Shown: one piece after another, positions 1 through 12,642 of the stretch
How positions within the stretch are numbered: position 1 is the first letter of the stretch
Layout: every line of letters starts with the position of its first letter
Assembly: GCA_963920765.1 (NCBI GenBank)
Contig: OY987245.1
Location: forward strand, 12,478,727 to 12,542,726
Reading direction: 5' to 3'
Source of the DNA: Ulota crispa
Lineage: Eukaryota > Streptophyta > Bryopsida > Orthotrichales > Orthotrichaceae
Length of the DNA stretch: 64,000 nucleotides
Program-made: the position numbers and the translations under genes
Notes under the pieces: generated by a model
The model's input: only the letters and a program-made list of their open reading frames with translations
The model's database searches: none
Told to the model about the DNA's origin: nothing

Positions 1-431
1 AAACAAGTCTTCTATACTGGTTGTACCAACAGGGTGATGGGGATCAACTATTCCAAAAACTTCACAAAGAACTTTGGCTTCATTTAAAATTGTTTTGTAC
101 CTTCTTCCAATACATCACTCTAATTTAATTTACATCTTGCTTGCTAAATCCTCTATTTCATTTGTAGAATCACCATCAATTTTACTATGGCTGGATTGTA
201 ATGTCCCAAAGGTGGTCATCCCTTGACAATGCCACCCCCCAAGCATGCCATCCCCTGATTCCAGTGAAATAACCATCCCTGATCCCAATCTCGATCCTAT
301 TGAAACAAATCATCCCCTGATCCAGATCCTAATAGGGTTTTTTATTTGGCGATAGTGTGGTACGATGACCCCTCCACATTGGAGCAAATCTAGAGAGAAG
401 GAAGTACAATGGACAGAACTGATAGCTTGTC

Positions 432-466
<35 letters not shown>

Positions 467-2512
467 GCTCATCCTACTGAAAGAAATCATCCCCTGATCC
501 CAATCCCGATCTCAAATAATCCCTTGATCCCAATCTCAATCCCGGTGGTACTAAATTCAGTTACACAAATGGTTGCTCATCCAAACGATTTTCATCCAAA
601 TGACTGACCAAGACGGACACAACTCAATATTGCATTCTACTATAATATAGATGCTTTCTTCATCGAGCATTACTTGTGGTAAACTACTGCATGAAGATGT
701 GAACTTGCGGATGAAGAATATGTGATTTTTGATTGTGCAAGTTTTCTTGCACAACGCCAAAAAAAACCCTAATTCTGCAAAGGAATTTGCTCGGTATACA
801 AACACAAATCATCTGTACAGTGGTTTACATTTCTACAAACTATGAATTGGTCCATGATTGTCATCTTAATTGGCACAACACCTCTACAAAGAAAGTATGG
901 AGTTAGGGCGCCAATATTATATATTAATAGAAACATTGTCTTTGTGAAGACCTCACATTTTGAAGGGGATACTTTTTGAATTTGCAAGCTTGATCTCATT
1001 CAACCATGTACACAACGGATTCAGCTGCGCATATGACATCATTGTTATCTTTTTTTGTATAATTTTTTGATACAAATGGGTTATTTTCATGATTCATAAT
1101 AAACTTCACAAATTATCTCAAATTATGATTACTATTTTCTTGAACTAGGAAAAACATCATTTATGGCAATGTCTTCTTATACCATGTGACGTTTTCATGA
1201 ATACAACATCCAAAAATAAGTTGTAACCTTAATTGCTTTGAGTAAGCATTTCTTGGTGATGACACAAGTGACAAGTTCTGCAACTTGTCACCCTTGTCTT
1301 CTCAAATGTGACCAAATTTTGCAAAATCCTTAACAAGTTGTTATGTATACCAAAACTGTGAAAGGCATTATGTTAGATTTGAATTTTTTGTAGAATTAGC
1401 AGTACTTTCAGCAATTTTAGCTATTTATGTTGACCACATTTAGGACCGCTGCTTTACGTTATGGACACAAGCAGTGCGGATCTTCATCCCATCCTGGGTT
1501 ATTTGCTAACCAAGTCTTTGTGTTCCTTGTATTCAATTTGTTCCAAAACAACTCCTGAGAGGATATTGCTTTCGTATGATGACTCATGTACTACGTGACA
1601 AATAAAATGCCTTGTTAATACTAAACCATAATAACTTTTTGACTCATAAATGGTCACATACTCGGTAGGTAAATAAAAAGAATTTGACTTTTATTAAACC
1701 GAATTTTACAAAAAAAAAAACTGAAATTCTTATTTTGAGGAAAATGAAGTCCATCTTTTGTAAATAGTTCATTGCAACTTCCTTATCATAGTCTCAAAGT
1801 CGCAAGAAAGCACAACATTTGCAAAACATAGACTCTATCTTCTTTTTCTTTTGATTTTTTTTTTTGACTTGGTTCAACATTATCAAAAAAAATCAAATTT
1901 CACACTCAAAAACTAAATCAACTACAGGTCTTTTTTGCTTTTTTTTTGGCTGTAGATGGAGATGAAAGTGGCAAAAAAACTTAATACCATGAGAGGTGGT
2001 GCTTTTAGCTTCACTTGCTTACGTATTATCCTTCCCCTCTTCTAACTCCCAACACTTTTAAATTTCCAAATTCAAGAAATAAGGATATGTAGATTAGTTG
2101 AAGCTTAAGTGCATCAAATTGCAATATGTTGCAAGACACGCGCACAATTTGGACATCTTTTGTCTTCATTAGTACAACATTCATGAGCACTCGTTTTGTA
2201 AAAACTGTGAAGGTAGTTGTTTAAGACGACTTGTCTTTTCCCAAATAGAATTGGCCAGCATTATCATTGTTTATGTTATTGAACATATTTAGTAGAAGTA
2301 AATTGTTGCTAATCTTCTTAAATGTATGTTAGCTAAAGAAAATTAACAACTCTTTTCTTTGTAAGGATTTGTCACTATGTTATGCAATTTCTTGTGTATG
2401 TCAATGATTGAAGATTTGGCCTTAATTCTACATCAAATTTAGGAAAGTCTCACTATTAAAAAACAGTAATATTTTTTTAAATGTGTTTGATGATTTTTAG
2501 ACATACTAGTGT
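1..2512. other. Gene-free AT-rich region with low-complexity tracts
   Basis: No open reading frame with recognisable protein features was found on either strand. Positions about 200-560 hold a degenerate repeated phrase built on ATCCCCTGATCCC. It is interrupted by a 29-base adenine run at 434-462. The rest is AT-rich with scattered poly-A and poly-T tracts. I see no RNA gene or complete transposon end here. Confidence 0.6.
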
Positions 2513-3276
2513 TTAACCCATGAGCACCTTAAAACCCCATATATTGCCTCGGCCACAATTTCAAAGCCTTGTTTTGAGGGATTGGATCTAACTTTTTGAT
2601 CTTGCTATAAATTATAGTTATGAAGGCATTCAAGTTGTCCATGCCAATGGAATAATGGCAAGGAAAGTCAAATGTTGTACAAGTGTTGCAAGAGATTTGA
2701 TTGGGTGAAACACCATATGAGGCATGATAACAAGCAGCGTTTTACAAGCTGCAACCGGTCAATATCCCTTTCAACCTTACTTGTGTAAGCTTTGTGGTAG
2801 CGGAAAAGTTGTTGGCAAGGGTTCAAGCATGTTCTAAACCCTTATTATGGCAACACTCACTAGTTGTGCTGGTCATTGTTTTCCATGCAATAGCAATTTG
2901 AAGCCCTAAAGCTTGACATTAAAAAAAGTGCAATCTTCAATCTTTTACAAGTGTGTGCATTCACATCTAATCTTGCTACTCACAAGATTTGAGATGAATC
3001 CGGGGCTTATAGAATTTTGTAAAAATCATCAAATAGCAACTACCTACCAAAGAATGAGATTTTGTCATCACATGTTGTTTAATTAAATGTTATAATCTCC
3101 CATCTCCCACGGTGAATTGTTCCATAACTTTGCAAGCCATTTTCTAAATAGATGTTCCACGATTTTCAATGGTCACTTTTTGTGAATCATCAGATGACTG
3201 AGATACAATGCATCAAAGTTGTTAGTCTCCAAAAACCCTAATCTTGGTGAAAACAGCGTGGGCGCTCAGGGGTTAA
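2513..3276. mobile_element. TTAA-flanked non-autonomous DNA transposon (E1)
   Basis: The element starts TTAACCCATGAGCACC and ends GCGCTCAGGGGTTAA, so imperfect terminal inverted repeats begin CCC and are flanked by TTAA on both sides. A reversed, diverged copy lies at 47787-48671. The two align through the interior, for example in the stretch around AATCATCAGATGACTGAG and in the CACATGTTGTTTAATT segment. TTAA target duplication with CCC-starting ends is the hallmark of the piggyBac superfamily. No transposase is encoded. Confidence 0.75.
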
Positions 3277-4795
3277 ACAAAATTCAAAAGTATCAGGAAA
3301 TGTATCTCAGAATCAAATCAAGCATTATTTTGCTAAAGTATTTCCTTAATGATACCAAACAAACAATTGATGTAGAAAAACAAGCAAGAATACTCCTCAT
3401 AAAATCATAACATACAACGTAAAGGGTTCCTTCCAGTGTGAGGGCCTTTTCAAGTTTACATTCCAGCTTTTAATCCCCCAAGCCTTGCACTTTCTCAAGT
3501 GTAACAAACAAACAAAAGTTAAATCTTCAAAGTTCCTTCTATAAAAAATTTGGTTGCCCATTTGAAGTCAGAATCAATCCATCAGTCAGAGTTCATTAGT
3601 ATCTAATTAGAATTGTGCAAAATTTAATATTCCTTGAAGGAATTTGAAATCTCCATTCACACAAACTAATTTTAAAAACTAAAAAAATACAATGTTGCTA
3701 GAATGTCAACAAGCTCAGGGCAGCAATAATAGTCATTAATTCAATAAAAATGGGTTGTTCATACAACACGGTAAACCACCTTTTGAGCTTGGATTTTCTC
3801 GTCTCTAATGCTAAGCAGTGAACCAAGTTAACTCAACCCTCTCTAATTGCACATTCCAAATAAATCTTATATACAATTACATAATTTACTCACGTCAAAT
3901 TGTGAACATGTGTAACAAGAACCCATTAGGGGTTCAAACATAAAATCTGGCCCACGAGTTTCTCACCTCACAGCCATAGGATTCCCACTCACTAGTGAAT
4001 TATTTTTCTTCACTTGCACATCCAAAGTCTGAACACACCCGTGAGTTTGCGATTAGGGTTTTGTGCAAAAGTAGGGGGTCTGAGTGTCTCAAACATGAGA
4101 GAGGATGAGCCTCGCGAAAATGAGTTTCAAAAATTCATGACTCCTCACGTGCAGCACGTTAGGAGTGAATTCTAGAAGTGGGTCACCTCACTGTTCACTA
4201 GTGAATTCACAGGAGTGAATTGCCACATGAGTCACCTGAAAACGTTGAAGTTTGAAGCCCCCTATTGATCACCAAAACTTGTTCAACCCCTATCACAAAA
4301 CCCTTACATCCGCGAGTGTAAAAAGAAAGGGTCTAGTGAGTCACAGTAGTTTCAGAAGTACTACCTTTCCATGGTCATAGAATCAGGAGTATCACTTTCT
4401 CCATCACAGTAGTTTGGAAGGCAAGTAAAATGCTGTGTACGGCCAGTAGTCAGCTAGTTGCCTTTTGACTCACTATCACCTCACATTATAGTTTCTTTTC
4501 TGGCAGCTGAGAAAAGACGCTTACTACAATCCAAGCAACTTGAGTTTGAAAAGCACGAGGTATAGCACAAGGTTGCAATCATTTTGAAACAAACTGCACA
4601 GGCTATGGAAGAGACTGCACACACCACAGTACCTCAATCTTACTATGAGCTAGACTATAAGACGCTAGACAACAGGCGCACCTAATCTAATTCAAAGCAA
4701 GAATGCACTCACCCTCTCTAATGACTCTGCCTAAGAATTCTCCAGTCCAATATAAACAACATTGTAGGTCATGAAAACATCTAAAGGATGTGTTT
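3277..4795. other. Gene-free region
   Basis: No supported gene. Around 3960-4240 there are several scattered, partly palindromic TCACTAGTGAAT-like words, with no clear element ends. Short ORFs in this stretch have no protein-like features. Confidence 0.5.
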
Positions 4796-4798
4796 TTA

Positions 4799-5451
4799 GA
4801 GCATCACCACCCGGCCCCAAAACCGGCCCCAAAAACAGATGATCTCTTTGATTTAACTTCCAAAATCGTTTCATCAGGTTTGTATTTTGGATGATCTCTC
4901 TGTCAAGTTGGCTTGCAAACAAGAGCTGGCTTGCAAAATGGGGTGTGTTTGCAGGTTTGGAAATGGCTTGCAAAACAGAATAAGACAAGATCTAAACCAC
5001 TATGAGCAACTTTGAGGACTAAGTTATGACCTGCTCACCCACCCCGTTTTGTGATAAGTCTATGTATCAACCCCTTAACCCCTAAATGTCCCGAACGGCC
5101 GCAATGTCCCGAACGCCCTTTGCGGCCGTGTGTATGGCCATATGTACAAATGTATTTGAGTTACTCTAGGGGCTTTTCAAAATTTATTATGCACCCACCA
5201 TCATACAACCCTTCAATATGTATGGTTGTAACACTTAATTTCCAACTGATTCAAACTTTTGAATATTGGTTGCGACTGTATTTGGTACCGTAGCTCCAAA
5301 ACCCAAGAGCCCTTCAGGGGTTAACAAGAAGCTACGGTCGTTTCTCTCAACTTTGCAAACCGGATAGCACCCACCTAGCCTCTACTATTTGCAAGTTGCA
5401 AGTCGAAATTGGCCTGCTTTGTTGGGACCGGGTGGTGAATTAGTGATGCTC
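4799..5451. mobile_element. Tourist-like (PIF/Harbinger) MITE with a nested TTAA element
   Basis: The left end GAGCATCACCACCC and the right end, whose complement reads GAGCATCACTAATTC, form an imperfect inverted repeat. The flanks are TTA on both sides (4796-4798 and 5452-5454), the 3-bp TWA-type duplication typical of PIF/Harbinger MITEs. The interior is interrupted by the TTAA element at 5075-5324. It has no coding capacity. Confidence 0.7.
5075..5324. mobile_element. TTAA-flanked element (E2), nested in the MITE at 4799-5451
   Basis: The 250-bp element starts TTAACCCCTAAATGTCCCG and ends CCTTCAGGGGTTAA. CCC-starting inverted ends with TTAA on both sides match the other members of this group. 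A short internal tandem phrase (ATGTCCCGAACG, about 2 units) sits at the left end. It splits the older Tourist-like MITE and so inserted after it. Confidence 0.7.
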
Positions 5452-5454
5452 TTA

Positions 5455-6734
5455 CAGGGTTCTGAGAGAGAGAGATGCGAATGTAGTAACCTAATTCTGT
5501 CAAGGACGAAACACGTTTAGTGAGCTCTTCTTTTTCATTTCCTTAGCGCACTAACTGAAATAATGACATACACTCCTAGTCTCGACGTACTCCATGTCTT
5601 GGTAGCTCATCACCAATTGCTCAGGATATTTCAGCAATTTCAGCACCGTAAATTATCGCTGGTGTGAACATGTGTGCCTGGTACATTCCATAAATTCAAT
5701 ATGATCACGTAGCATGGGCACTCATGAATGACAAGAGGATTCTTATGATATTATTAACATACATTGTTCCAGGTGTATCCTCGACCTCACTCCTGAAAAG
5801 TGCTCATTGGCACCCCTCTTGGTCGTACACATGCGAGACTCTTACTTCACTGTACCAGCAACCAGGGTTTCTACAACCTCGGTTTGAAAATCAAAGAATT
5901 CAGCCTTCACATTTTAATCCTCGATTCAAAAAGAGTGAACAGTAATAAAGTACATGCAACCAAATACAAAATTAAATCTAAAAGCAGCACTCTGGTACCA
6001 GAGTCATAGATTTAACAACCTCAAATGGAAGGAAATGGTTCATTTCAGCGTTGGTTTCGGGAATAAGTACGTTGCGAGAAACAAGCTCTGAAAAGCCACG
6101 TTTCTAAATAAAGAAAAAACTACAGCGCTGCCATGCCTGTCTAGTCAAATGCACACTTATTACTCAGAAGAACACAGATATATACAACAAAAATAGAATC
6201 ATCTACAACGTTCCATTCATTTTTAATATTAAACCCTCTCTACAAGGAAGAATAAGAAAAGGTTTCCCTCGAAATCTGTTGCTTATAAAAATAGAGATAC
6301 TCTGTTTTCTCCTCAATGAGAACAGCTGCCATTTCTTTTACATAAGACAATACATAAGCTTAGAGATGAAGAGTATCACAAAAATGTTGGATACACTTTG
6401 CACATCAGCATGTCACAGAATCGAGTATACACCACCGTGCTCTCGACCAGCTCAATTATTCAATGCATAGTTATTCAGCGGCCAATACAAAACAGAGGCC
6501 GTCAAAGCTTCGCAAAAAAGAAAAACTGAGCAAAAATGTGGAAGAGAGCCAGTCAGTAGTAGTAGATCAAACTAACGAAGGTCATGTACAAGATCGAGCG
6601 CATAGTACACAGCTTGCGGTCGGCTGCAGAAGGGATATATCAATGAGAGAGCAGTCGCAAGCCTCGGTCTCCAACAATAACGCTAAAAGAATGTTCAAGA
6701 AAAAAGGGGAAGATCGAAAAAGAAATGAGACTTC
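5455..6734. other. Gene-free region downstream of the TOM9-like gene
   Basis: No coding region is supported. The right part, next to 6735, probably contains the 3' untranslated region of the minus-strand TOM9-like gene. The short ORFs here show no family signature. Confidence 0.45.
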
Positions 6735-7013
6735 TTAAGAGAACGATTTCGGTGTCGAAGGAGGACCGCCTTCGAGGTCCACCGTGTGCGCATCTCGGTC
6801 CGCCTTGCTGCTTCTGACATAAACGAGTAGTGTAGTCCCCGCACTCCATGCTACTTGTCCCGTGCTTCGTAACAGACTCTGGCTGAACTGCACCGTGCTC
6901 GCAGCGGCCTTGCACGCTTTCTCCACGTATCCTGACCCCGAGGGAAGGCTGAAGCTCACCAAACGACTCCAGCTCCTGTCATTGTCCGCTGCAATGGCCG
7001 CCATTGACTCCAA
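6735..7013 (-). CDS. TOM9/TOM22-like mitochondrial import receptor subunit, atypical membrane segment
   Basis: The ORF encodes 92 residues. The segment from about residue 35 to 65, with KAAASTVQFSQSLLRST, then AWSAGTTLLVYV and shortly after DRDAH, matches the conserved C-terminal half of plant TOM9 (the small plant TOM22 homologue), where LLRSTGKAAWIAGTT leads into the tail anchor. Length is close to the family's usual 90-100 residues. In the family this is a tail-anchored subunit of the outer-membrane TOM complex that organises the pore and binds precursor proteins. Oddly, the hydrophobic helix seems short: after VYV the protein runs into RSSK, where the family has more aliphatic residues. 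The start at 7013 gives MESMAAIAAD; an alternative ATG lies three codons later. The gene is GC-rich against an AT-rich background and lacks introns. A decayed or diverged paralogue is possible. Confidence 0.55.
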   Translation of the reverse strand: MESMAAIAADNDRSWSRLVSFSLPSGSGYVEKACKAAASTVQFSQSLLRSTGQVAWSAGTTLLVYVRSSKADRDAHTVDLEGGPPSTPKSFS

Positions 7014-7887
7014 ATGTCGAGATCTTGAGCAAGAAGCAGGTCGATCTCCGTCGATTCTCGATCTCCTCGCGCTCGCCGCACCTCGATGTGATCACGACGA
7101 CATGGGCGAGGCCGTCGTCGCGCGTCTGAATGCCGAGCGATGCAGTCCGGCGTGCACGCGAGACGAGACACCTGCAGCGCGCTCTCGGAGCTCAATAAGA
7201 GAGGCAGGCGTGCAGAAGGCGAAGGCCGACGGAGAAGGGCTATGGAGAAGACTGCGTTCCTCTGGCGTTCCCTGGCGTTTCTTGTTCAGTTCACTTTCCG
7301 TTCCCATACTAGTTCCCCATGGTTGTTCCCATTCCGATGGAGAAGAATCCGTTCCCCTGGCGTTCTCTGGCGTTCTCTAGCGTTCTCAGATGAGTTCCCA
7401 ATGGTTTGTTCCCATTCACGCGCAGGAAACGCGCTATTTAATTGCAGATTTTTCTATTATTTTGATGTTAATTTTCGTTATTCCCCGCCAACCTGGCTGC
7501 CAGCCTTTCCTTGATGGACTTGGGGCCACTAGATTTTGTCTTTACCGCGCCTTTTCTGCATGGTCGTTACTTGAGTTGCTATGGCTAATTACCGATATTT
7601 GGGCCCAGACTTTCGGAAAAAAATGACTTGAACTTGTGTTATCAGTGTTGGGAATAGAAAACACAACAAACAAAGATACAAAGAGATGTATAATCGAAGA
7701 AAGTATATGAGAAGAAAGAAGTTAGAAGTTAGAAGTTAGAAGTATGTATCAAGTATCAAGTATATGAATATATCTTATTTCAAGTAGGTTTCCAACTATA
7801 TACTAAAGAGAGGATATATAGTAAAAGTCTTTCTTTATTATTGGTCCATGAGGTTCATTTACTAAAACAAACTCTAGTGAACTCTAA
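7014..7887. other. Upstream region of the TOM9-like gene, with short tandem repeats
   Basis: Positions 7014-7430 are GC-rich and probably hold the minus-strand promoter and 5' untranslated region. A word close to CTGGCGTTCYCTGGCGTT is imperfectly duplicated at about 7255-7285 and 7355-7385. Around 7720-7745 there is a short tandem of AGTTAGA units. No additional gene is supported. Confidence 0.45.
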
Positions 7888-8261
7888 TTAACCATTAAAT
7901 GCCAGGTTGATCACCGTGACCAGTCCGGCTACAGTTCTCTCTATAGCAACAGCGATTGCCCACCCTATAGGACTGTTTCCTGAAGTTGCAATTGTCAATA
8001 GTGCATGATGCCCTCATGAAAATTGCAAGAAGGGTAGCTTGGAACTTAAAATTGTGTCTCTGAATCTTCTCACAATTTGAGTTACCTAAAAATATGAGTG
8101 CATCTAATGAAATAATTTTTTGCATTCAATGATGGATCATCTGTTTACAATCACTTCTGCAAAAAAAATGAAAAATAATTTATTCTTATAATACATAATT
8201 TTTTTCAGAGCTCAAAGACAAAAAAATGTCCTTCTCGACATTTAAGACATTTAAGGGTTAA
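7888..8261. mobile_element. TTAA-flanked element (E7)
   Basis: The element begins TTAACCATTAAATGCC and ends GACATTTAAGGGTTAA, giving an inverted pair TTAACCMTTAAATG with TTAA on both sides. It is 374 bp long with no coding capacity. The ends match the shared terminal pattern of the group. Confidence 0.6.
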
Positions 8262-10679
8262 CTATAATGAAGAGCGTATTAATATAATATTTATCTTAAC
8301 AATCAAACTCATGATTTGTGTATTTGTTTTTGTATTTGGTGTTCATGCTATTGACCTTTCTTTCATCTGTCGACAAGGCCCAACCAAATATTTAGGTAAA
8401 CGTAGGGTAGCCTAACAAAAATAAACACCGATTTAATTGCTTGAGTTTGAATTATATAAAAGGGTTTGGGGGTGCGCCTTTTGAATAATATTCTGAAATT
8501 GAAATTACGTGACCTTTAAGACGTTACGATCCACATACTAATACCAAATGTCATCATAATCTAGACGAATTAGCATTTGAGATGGCATATGGAAGAGTAG
8601 AAAATGGATTGAAGTTCTATTTTTTTTTCGTCTATTAAAGGTTAAATGTCACAATTATTTTAATATGAACTATTCATGTAATTATGAATTTTCTGTTTTC
8701 CAAAGCATTGAATATTTCTTGAAACTATATGTATATATTCTAATGTGTGTATTTTCTAATTTATATGTATATGGCAATGTGTTGTAAGTATCTTTCAATA
8801 TTTTGCAACCAAATCACATTTTGGATTATTACTTATGGAATTTGGATAGTAATACTTAATTATTTAATGCAACAAATAAGTTTGTTGATGCTACACTATA
8901 GTTTTTGTGTATAAATTAGAGTGGGTATTAGAGTTAGAATGACATGATTTTCTTAGAAACAAAAAAAGTAGTTTTAGTAATTTGAATACGACCATCAATT
9001 ACACCCTACAATGAGCTATTGTCCTAAAGCAAATGCTTGGGGAGATCACTAGCCCATGTTTTAGAAACCACATGGATTAAAAGATAAGGTTCATGTAATC
9101 CAAAAAAAAAAAAAAAAAAAAAAAAAAACTTATATAATATGTAGAGTTACTATAAGGTTCATAAAATACTACATAACTTAGTACATATAAATTAGGGTAT
9201 GTAAAAACATTATGTAGCCCAATTTTTTATTAATAAATTAGCCTTAACATATAGGGGTTGTGAAAATTATAGTGTTGCTTGTTGCTCTTCATGTTAAATT
9301 GTTTAAAATACATGCTATGGAATTGAGAAATACTTAAAACTTGTTAATAAAAATTGCCACTTGGACAATGGCCCTTTAATTTATATGTTTGTTATTGGTT
9401 TCATGGTGTATACCATGTTCATATATGTAATAGAAAGAAGGCATTTTTTTTATGAATATTGGAGATAGGATAAAATTGAACAAATCCAATTTTTACATAA
9501 AATAACCACATTCAAAAATCAAATGAATGAATTTACAAAAAAACATAGGGTACCAAAAATGTCTTGCATAGCTTTTAATATAAGAATATGGCCATCTTAA
9601 ATATCGTGTTGATATAAATAAGCCTAAATCATAAACCCTCTTAATTTAGGTATATATCATAAAATTACAAGGAGTGATCTCCCCACAAAAAAATGCCTTT
9701 GTTTCAAGAAGGGAAAACACGTTTATAATGGACAAGATACATTCTAGACATGAATTTATGTCCGTTTTATTGTAGACTATTTTATGCCAACTCTTACTAA
9801 CACAGTCATTAGCTCACTATCAAGGGGCAGAATTTGAACTTCAATTGTTATAATATCTTGCAAGAAACATGGGTAAGAAATACTATCAGTAATGGTCACA
9901 TATGTGGTTGAGTCCTGTTACAATAACAAAACCGAACTCTGGGATCTCGAGCGAAGTGTTGGATAAGGCTTCCATTGAGGGCAGAGATTTGATGCAAATA
10001 CAACATCATATAAGAATACTGATGTGTCCCAACGCAACTTAAATATATGTAGTGTTCTTATTCCAACATAATTGGACAATTCTTACAGGCTCTTTAAATG
10101 TTTTGTTTGAGTTTGCTCTTTTTGTGTAACAGAATTTTCTATTGCAAATGAACAATAATGTCACAATTATCTAAATTTGGAGTATTCATGTAATTTCGGA
10201 TTTTTTTTTTTTTTTTTTAATCTAGGCTATGCAACACATCAAGGAGATCTATACGTGTCTTGGCAAAACATCATAATATTTCTCAATACACAAGCAATGT
10301 ATATAAAGATCTCCCAACGTTTTGGTAAAACACCACAATACATCCCAATATATAAGCAAACATAGATCTCTCATGATGTTTTTAATGTATTTCTAAAAAA
10401 TAAGTCAGATTCTTATTTGTAGATTTTGAAATGTTTAGATTTAATTAAATGTGGTTAACACCATGTTTCTCTTAAATTAGATGAAGCAATTTGTTTGAGG
10501 TGCAAGAGTGTCATTCCTTAAACTTTGGCAACAACATGTTATTGAGATATATCCCACAGGGGTTATTCCCTCTTTCAGGATTTCACACATGATTTTTTTT
10601 TTTTTTTTAACCAAACAATAGCAATGTGATTGAAGTGATACTGCTCGAACACAAGATACCTTAAAGATTATCCAATCGA
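8262..10679. other. Gene-free AT-rich region
   Basis: No gene is supported. A 27-base adenine run lies at 9102-9128 and a thymine run near 10201-10218. No clear inverted-repeat ends were found. The stretch looks like decayed intergenic or transposon-derived DNA. Confidence 0.5.
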
Positions 10680-11606
10680 TTAACCCCTAAATGCCAAGGG
10701 TGTTTTTCTCGTTTTCGAAAGGTAGTTTTGAAGTTTTTGAATTGTCCTTGTAAGATCATTTTTAAACATTAAAATAAAATTATAATTGTTGAATCTTGAA
10801 CTTCAAGGTTTCTAGATGGCACTACCCAAAAAATTCAAAAAGGCTGTGCGGATTTTAAGATATTTGTGATTGAATGATGATGAGTATGGAATTTTTTGCT
10901 TTTTTTTTAGCTGCCCGAAACTTCTAGTGCAAATTGGCAACTTTTGGATACAAAATTGGGAGACAACCACTTAGGATGCTTTAGTCTTTATTGTTGTTAC
11001 TTCAAAACCAGTGGCCCCTCTTCCAAATCCATGACCACAATTTCACAAATGAGCCTACAATGCAACTGTCAGAACATAACCGTCTAATACAAAGAAATTT
11101 TCAGCTTCAATTATTGACCAAAAATCATTATGAATGAAAGAAAATTCAATAATGAAAGGATTCTAATTTCTATAACAAAGACATTCCAAGTGAAACTAGT
11201 CCAAAAGCACTTTTAGATTTTGTTAGATGTTGAAATTTTAGTAAAGAGGTCCTTATTGCCCAAGGGAGTGCCCAAGGGAAATCTTCACCTTTTGCTCAAC
11301 TTGATGCTGGTCTTTTCAATGTGGCAACTTCTCATAGGCTCTGTGACACTATTCATGACACTATTCATGACACTATTCATGACACTATTCACAACAGAAA
11401 ATGTATACTTGTAGTTAACTTTCCACCAAAAACAAATGGAATATGATATGGAGGAAGTCAAATTTGACCGCTGAAGCTAACTTTGACGTGCAACTTTCTT
11501 ATAAAAAAAGCCTTAAAACAATAAAATCTATAACTTCCACAAAGTTTCAAAATTTCTTGAAATTTTTGGACACCAGAATTTGGTGCCTTGGGCATTTAGG
11601 GGTTAA
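10680..11606. mobile_element. TTAA-flanked element (E3), family member with E4, E5 and E6
   Basis: Begins TTAACCCCTAAATGCCAAGG and ends CCTTGGGCATTTAGGGGTTAA minus its last base, an almost perfect inverted terminus with TTAA flanks. It aligns along its whole 927 bp with the copy at 50997-51906. A 12-bp unit GACACTATTCAT is tandemly repeated about four times at 11344-11391, against fewer units in the sister copy. The interior holds only a broken ORF relative to the sister copies. Confidence 0.85.
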
Positions 11607-12020
11607 TGAAGATGACCAAGATGGTGTGTCTCTCATCAACATTAGGCTTCTCATGTCAAAATTTGTAAAGGATGTTAGTTTTGGGGTCTTGAAATTTTGC
11701 AGTTTTTTGGAAAGATTTGTACAAATTTGAGGATTTCACACGATGTTCTTCATTATTGTTCATTTTGGATTTTGAGTGAAGCTGCCTGAATGGAGGCTGG
11801 TGCATGCAGTTTGCATGAAATCATACCCAGAGGAAGAGGTGAAACACGCGAGAAGCATTTCTGCAAATGGCTCAGTTTACTGCACTTACGTATTTGTAGG
11901 GCCAGGGTGTAAAAGCTCTGGTTTTTCATCCACCAGAAACTGCAAGAGTTTAGATATTTATTATTAGGAAATTGATTTAGGAAATTTTGAGTTCATATTT
12001 GGAATCAGAGACCCAATTGA
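11607..12020. other. Gene-free spacer
   Basis: No gene or complete repeat is recognised between the TTAA element and the MITE cluster. Short ORFs have no protein signature. Confidence 0.4.
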
Positions 12021-12345
12021 GAGCATCATCAACTCAGCACTCTAAATGACTCACTGTATATATTCTTATCTTTTGTGTGACGGAAAATGAGAACTTGTGA
12101 TTGCTATCATTGGAGTTATATACAAGAACTCTTCAAATTAAAAAAATGATATATGGTATTAGAAATTGGACAATCAAAGTAAAGCATACTGAAAGCAAGT
12201 TAAAGGATAAACAAGACAACAAGTCATGCTTTAGATGGAGTATCCACAATAACGGCCCATTAAAATCTCAAAATTCTAATTTTACATCAAGCAAAAATAG
12301 TAATATACTTGGTTAGTCATTTAGAGTGCTATATTGGTGCTACCC
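12021..12345. mobile_element. Tourist-like MITE
   Basis: The left arm GAGCATCATCAACTC followed by AGCACTCTAAATGACT is matched in inverted form by the right arm ending near 12345. Flanking trinucleotides are TGA on the left and TTA on the right, consistent with a decayed TTA duplication. It has no coding capacity. Confidence 0.6.
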
Positions 12346-12348
12346 TTA

Positions 12349-12607
12349 GAGCAACGTTTAATTTGTTGACAAATTTTTGCCTAAATCTTACCTTGAATCT
12401 TAGGTGGCAATTGGTACATTAAGATTTTTGTGTGAAAAGTTGGATGAAATAGCCAAATTCTTCCCGCAGCAAAATCCAATTCACCAAATTTTAAATGAAA
12501 GTAGCTTATATTAGCAAGTTTTTGGTTGAACCTATGTAGATCATTCATTTGTTCCAATGTTAGCTAAATTTTCCTTACTTGCCTGAATTATGGGGTGCGG
12601 ATTGCTC
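12349..12607. mobile_element. Short GAGCAA-type MITE
   Basis: A 259-bp element with ends GAGCAACGTTTAA and, in complement, GAGCAATCCGCACC. It follows the previous MITE directly. Flanks are TTA and TAA. It is AT-rich and non-coding. Confidence 0.5.
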
Positions 12608-12642
12608 TAACCAGCCAAAAACAAAAATTAAACCCTGCCTTA

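Noticed and set aside
6862-7380. Plus-strand ORF of 172 codons.
   Set aside because: It overlaps the TOM9-like gene and its GC-rich upstream region in antisense; its product has no recognisable features.
7648-7890. A TGTTGGGAATAG start reminiscent of a long terminal repeat of a Copia-type fossil.
   Set aside because: No matching CA end, no flanking direct repeat and no second copy in the window.
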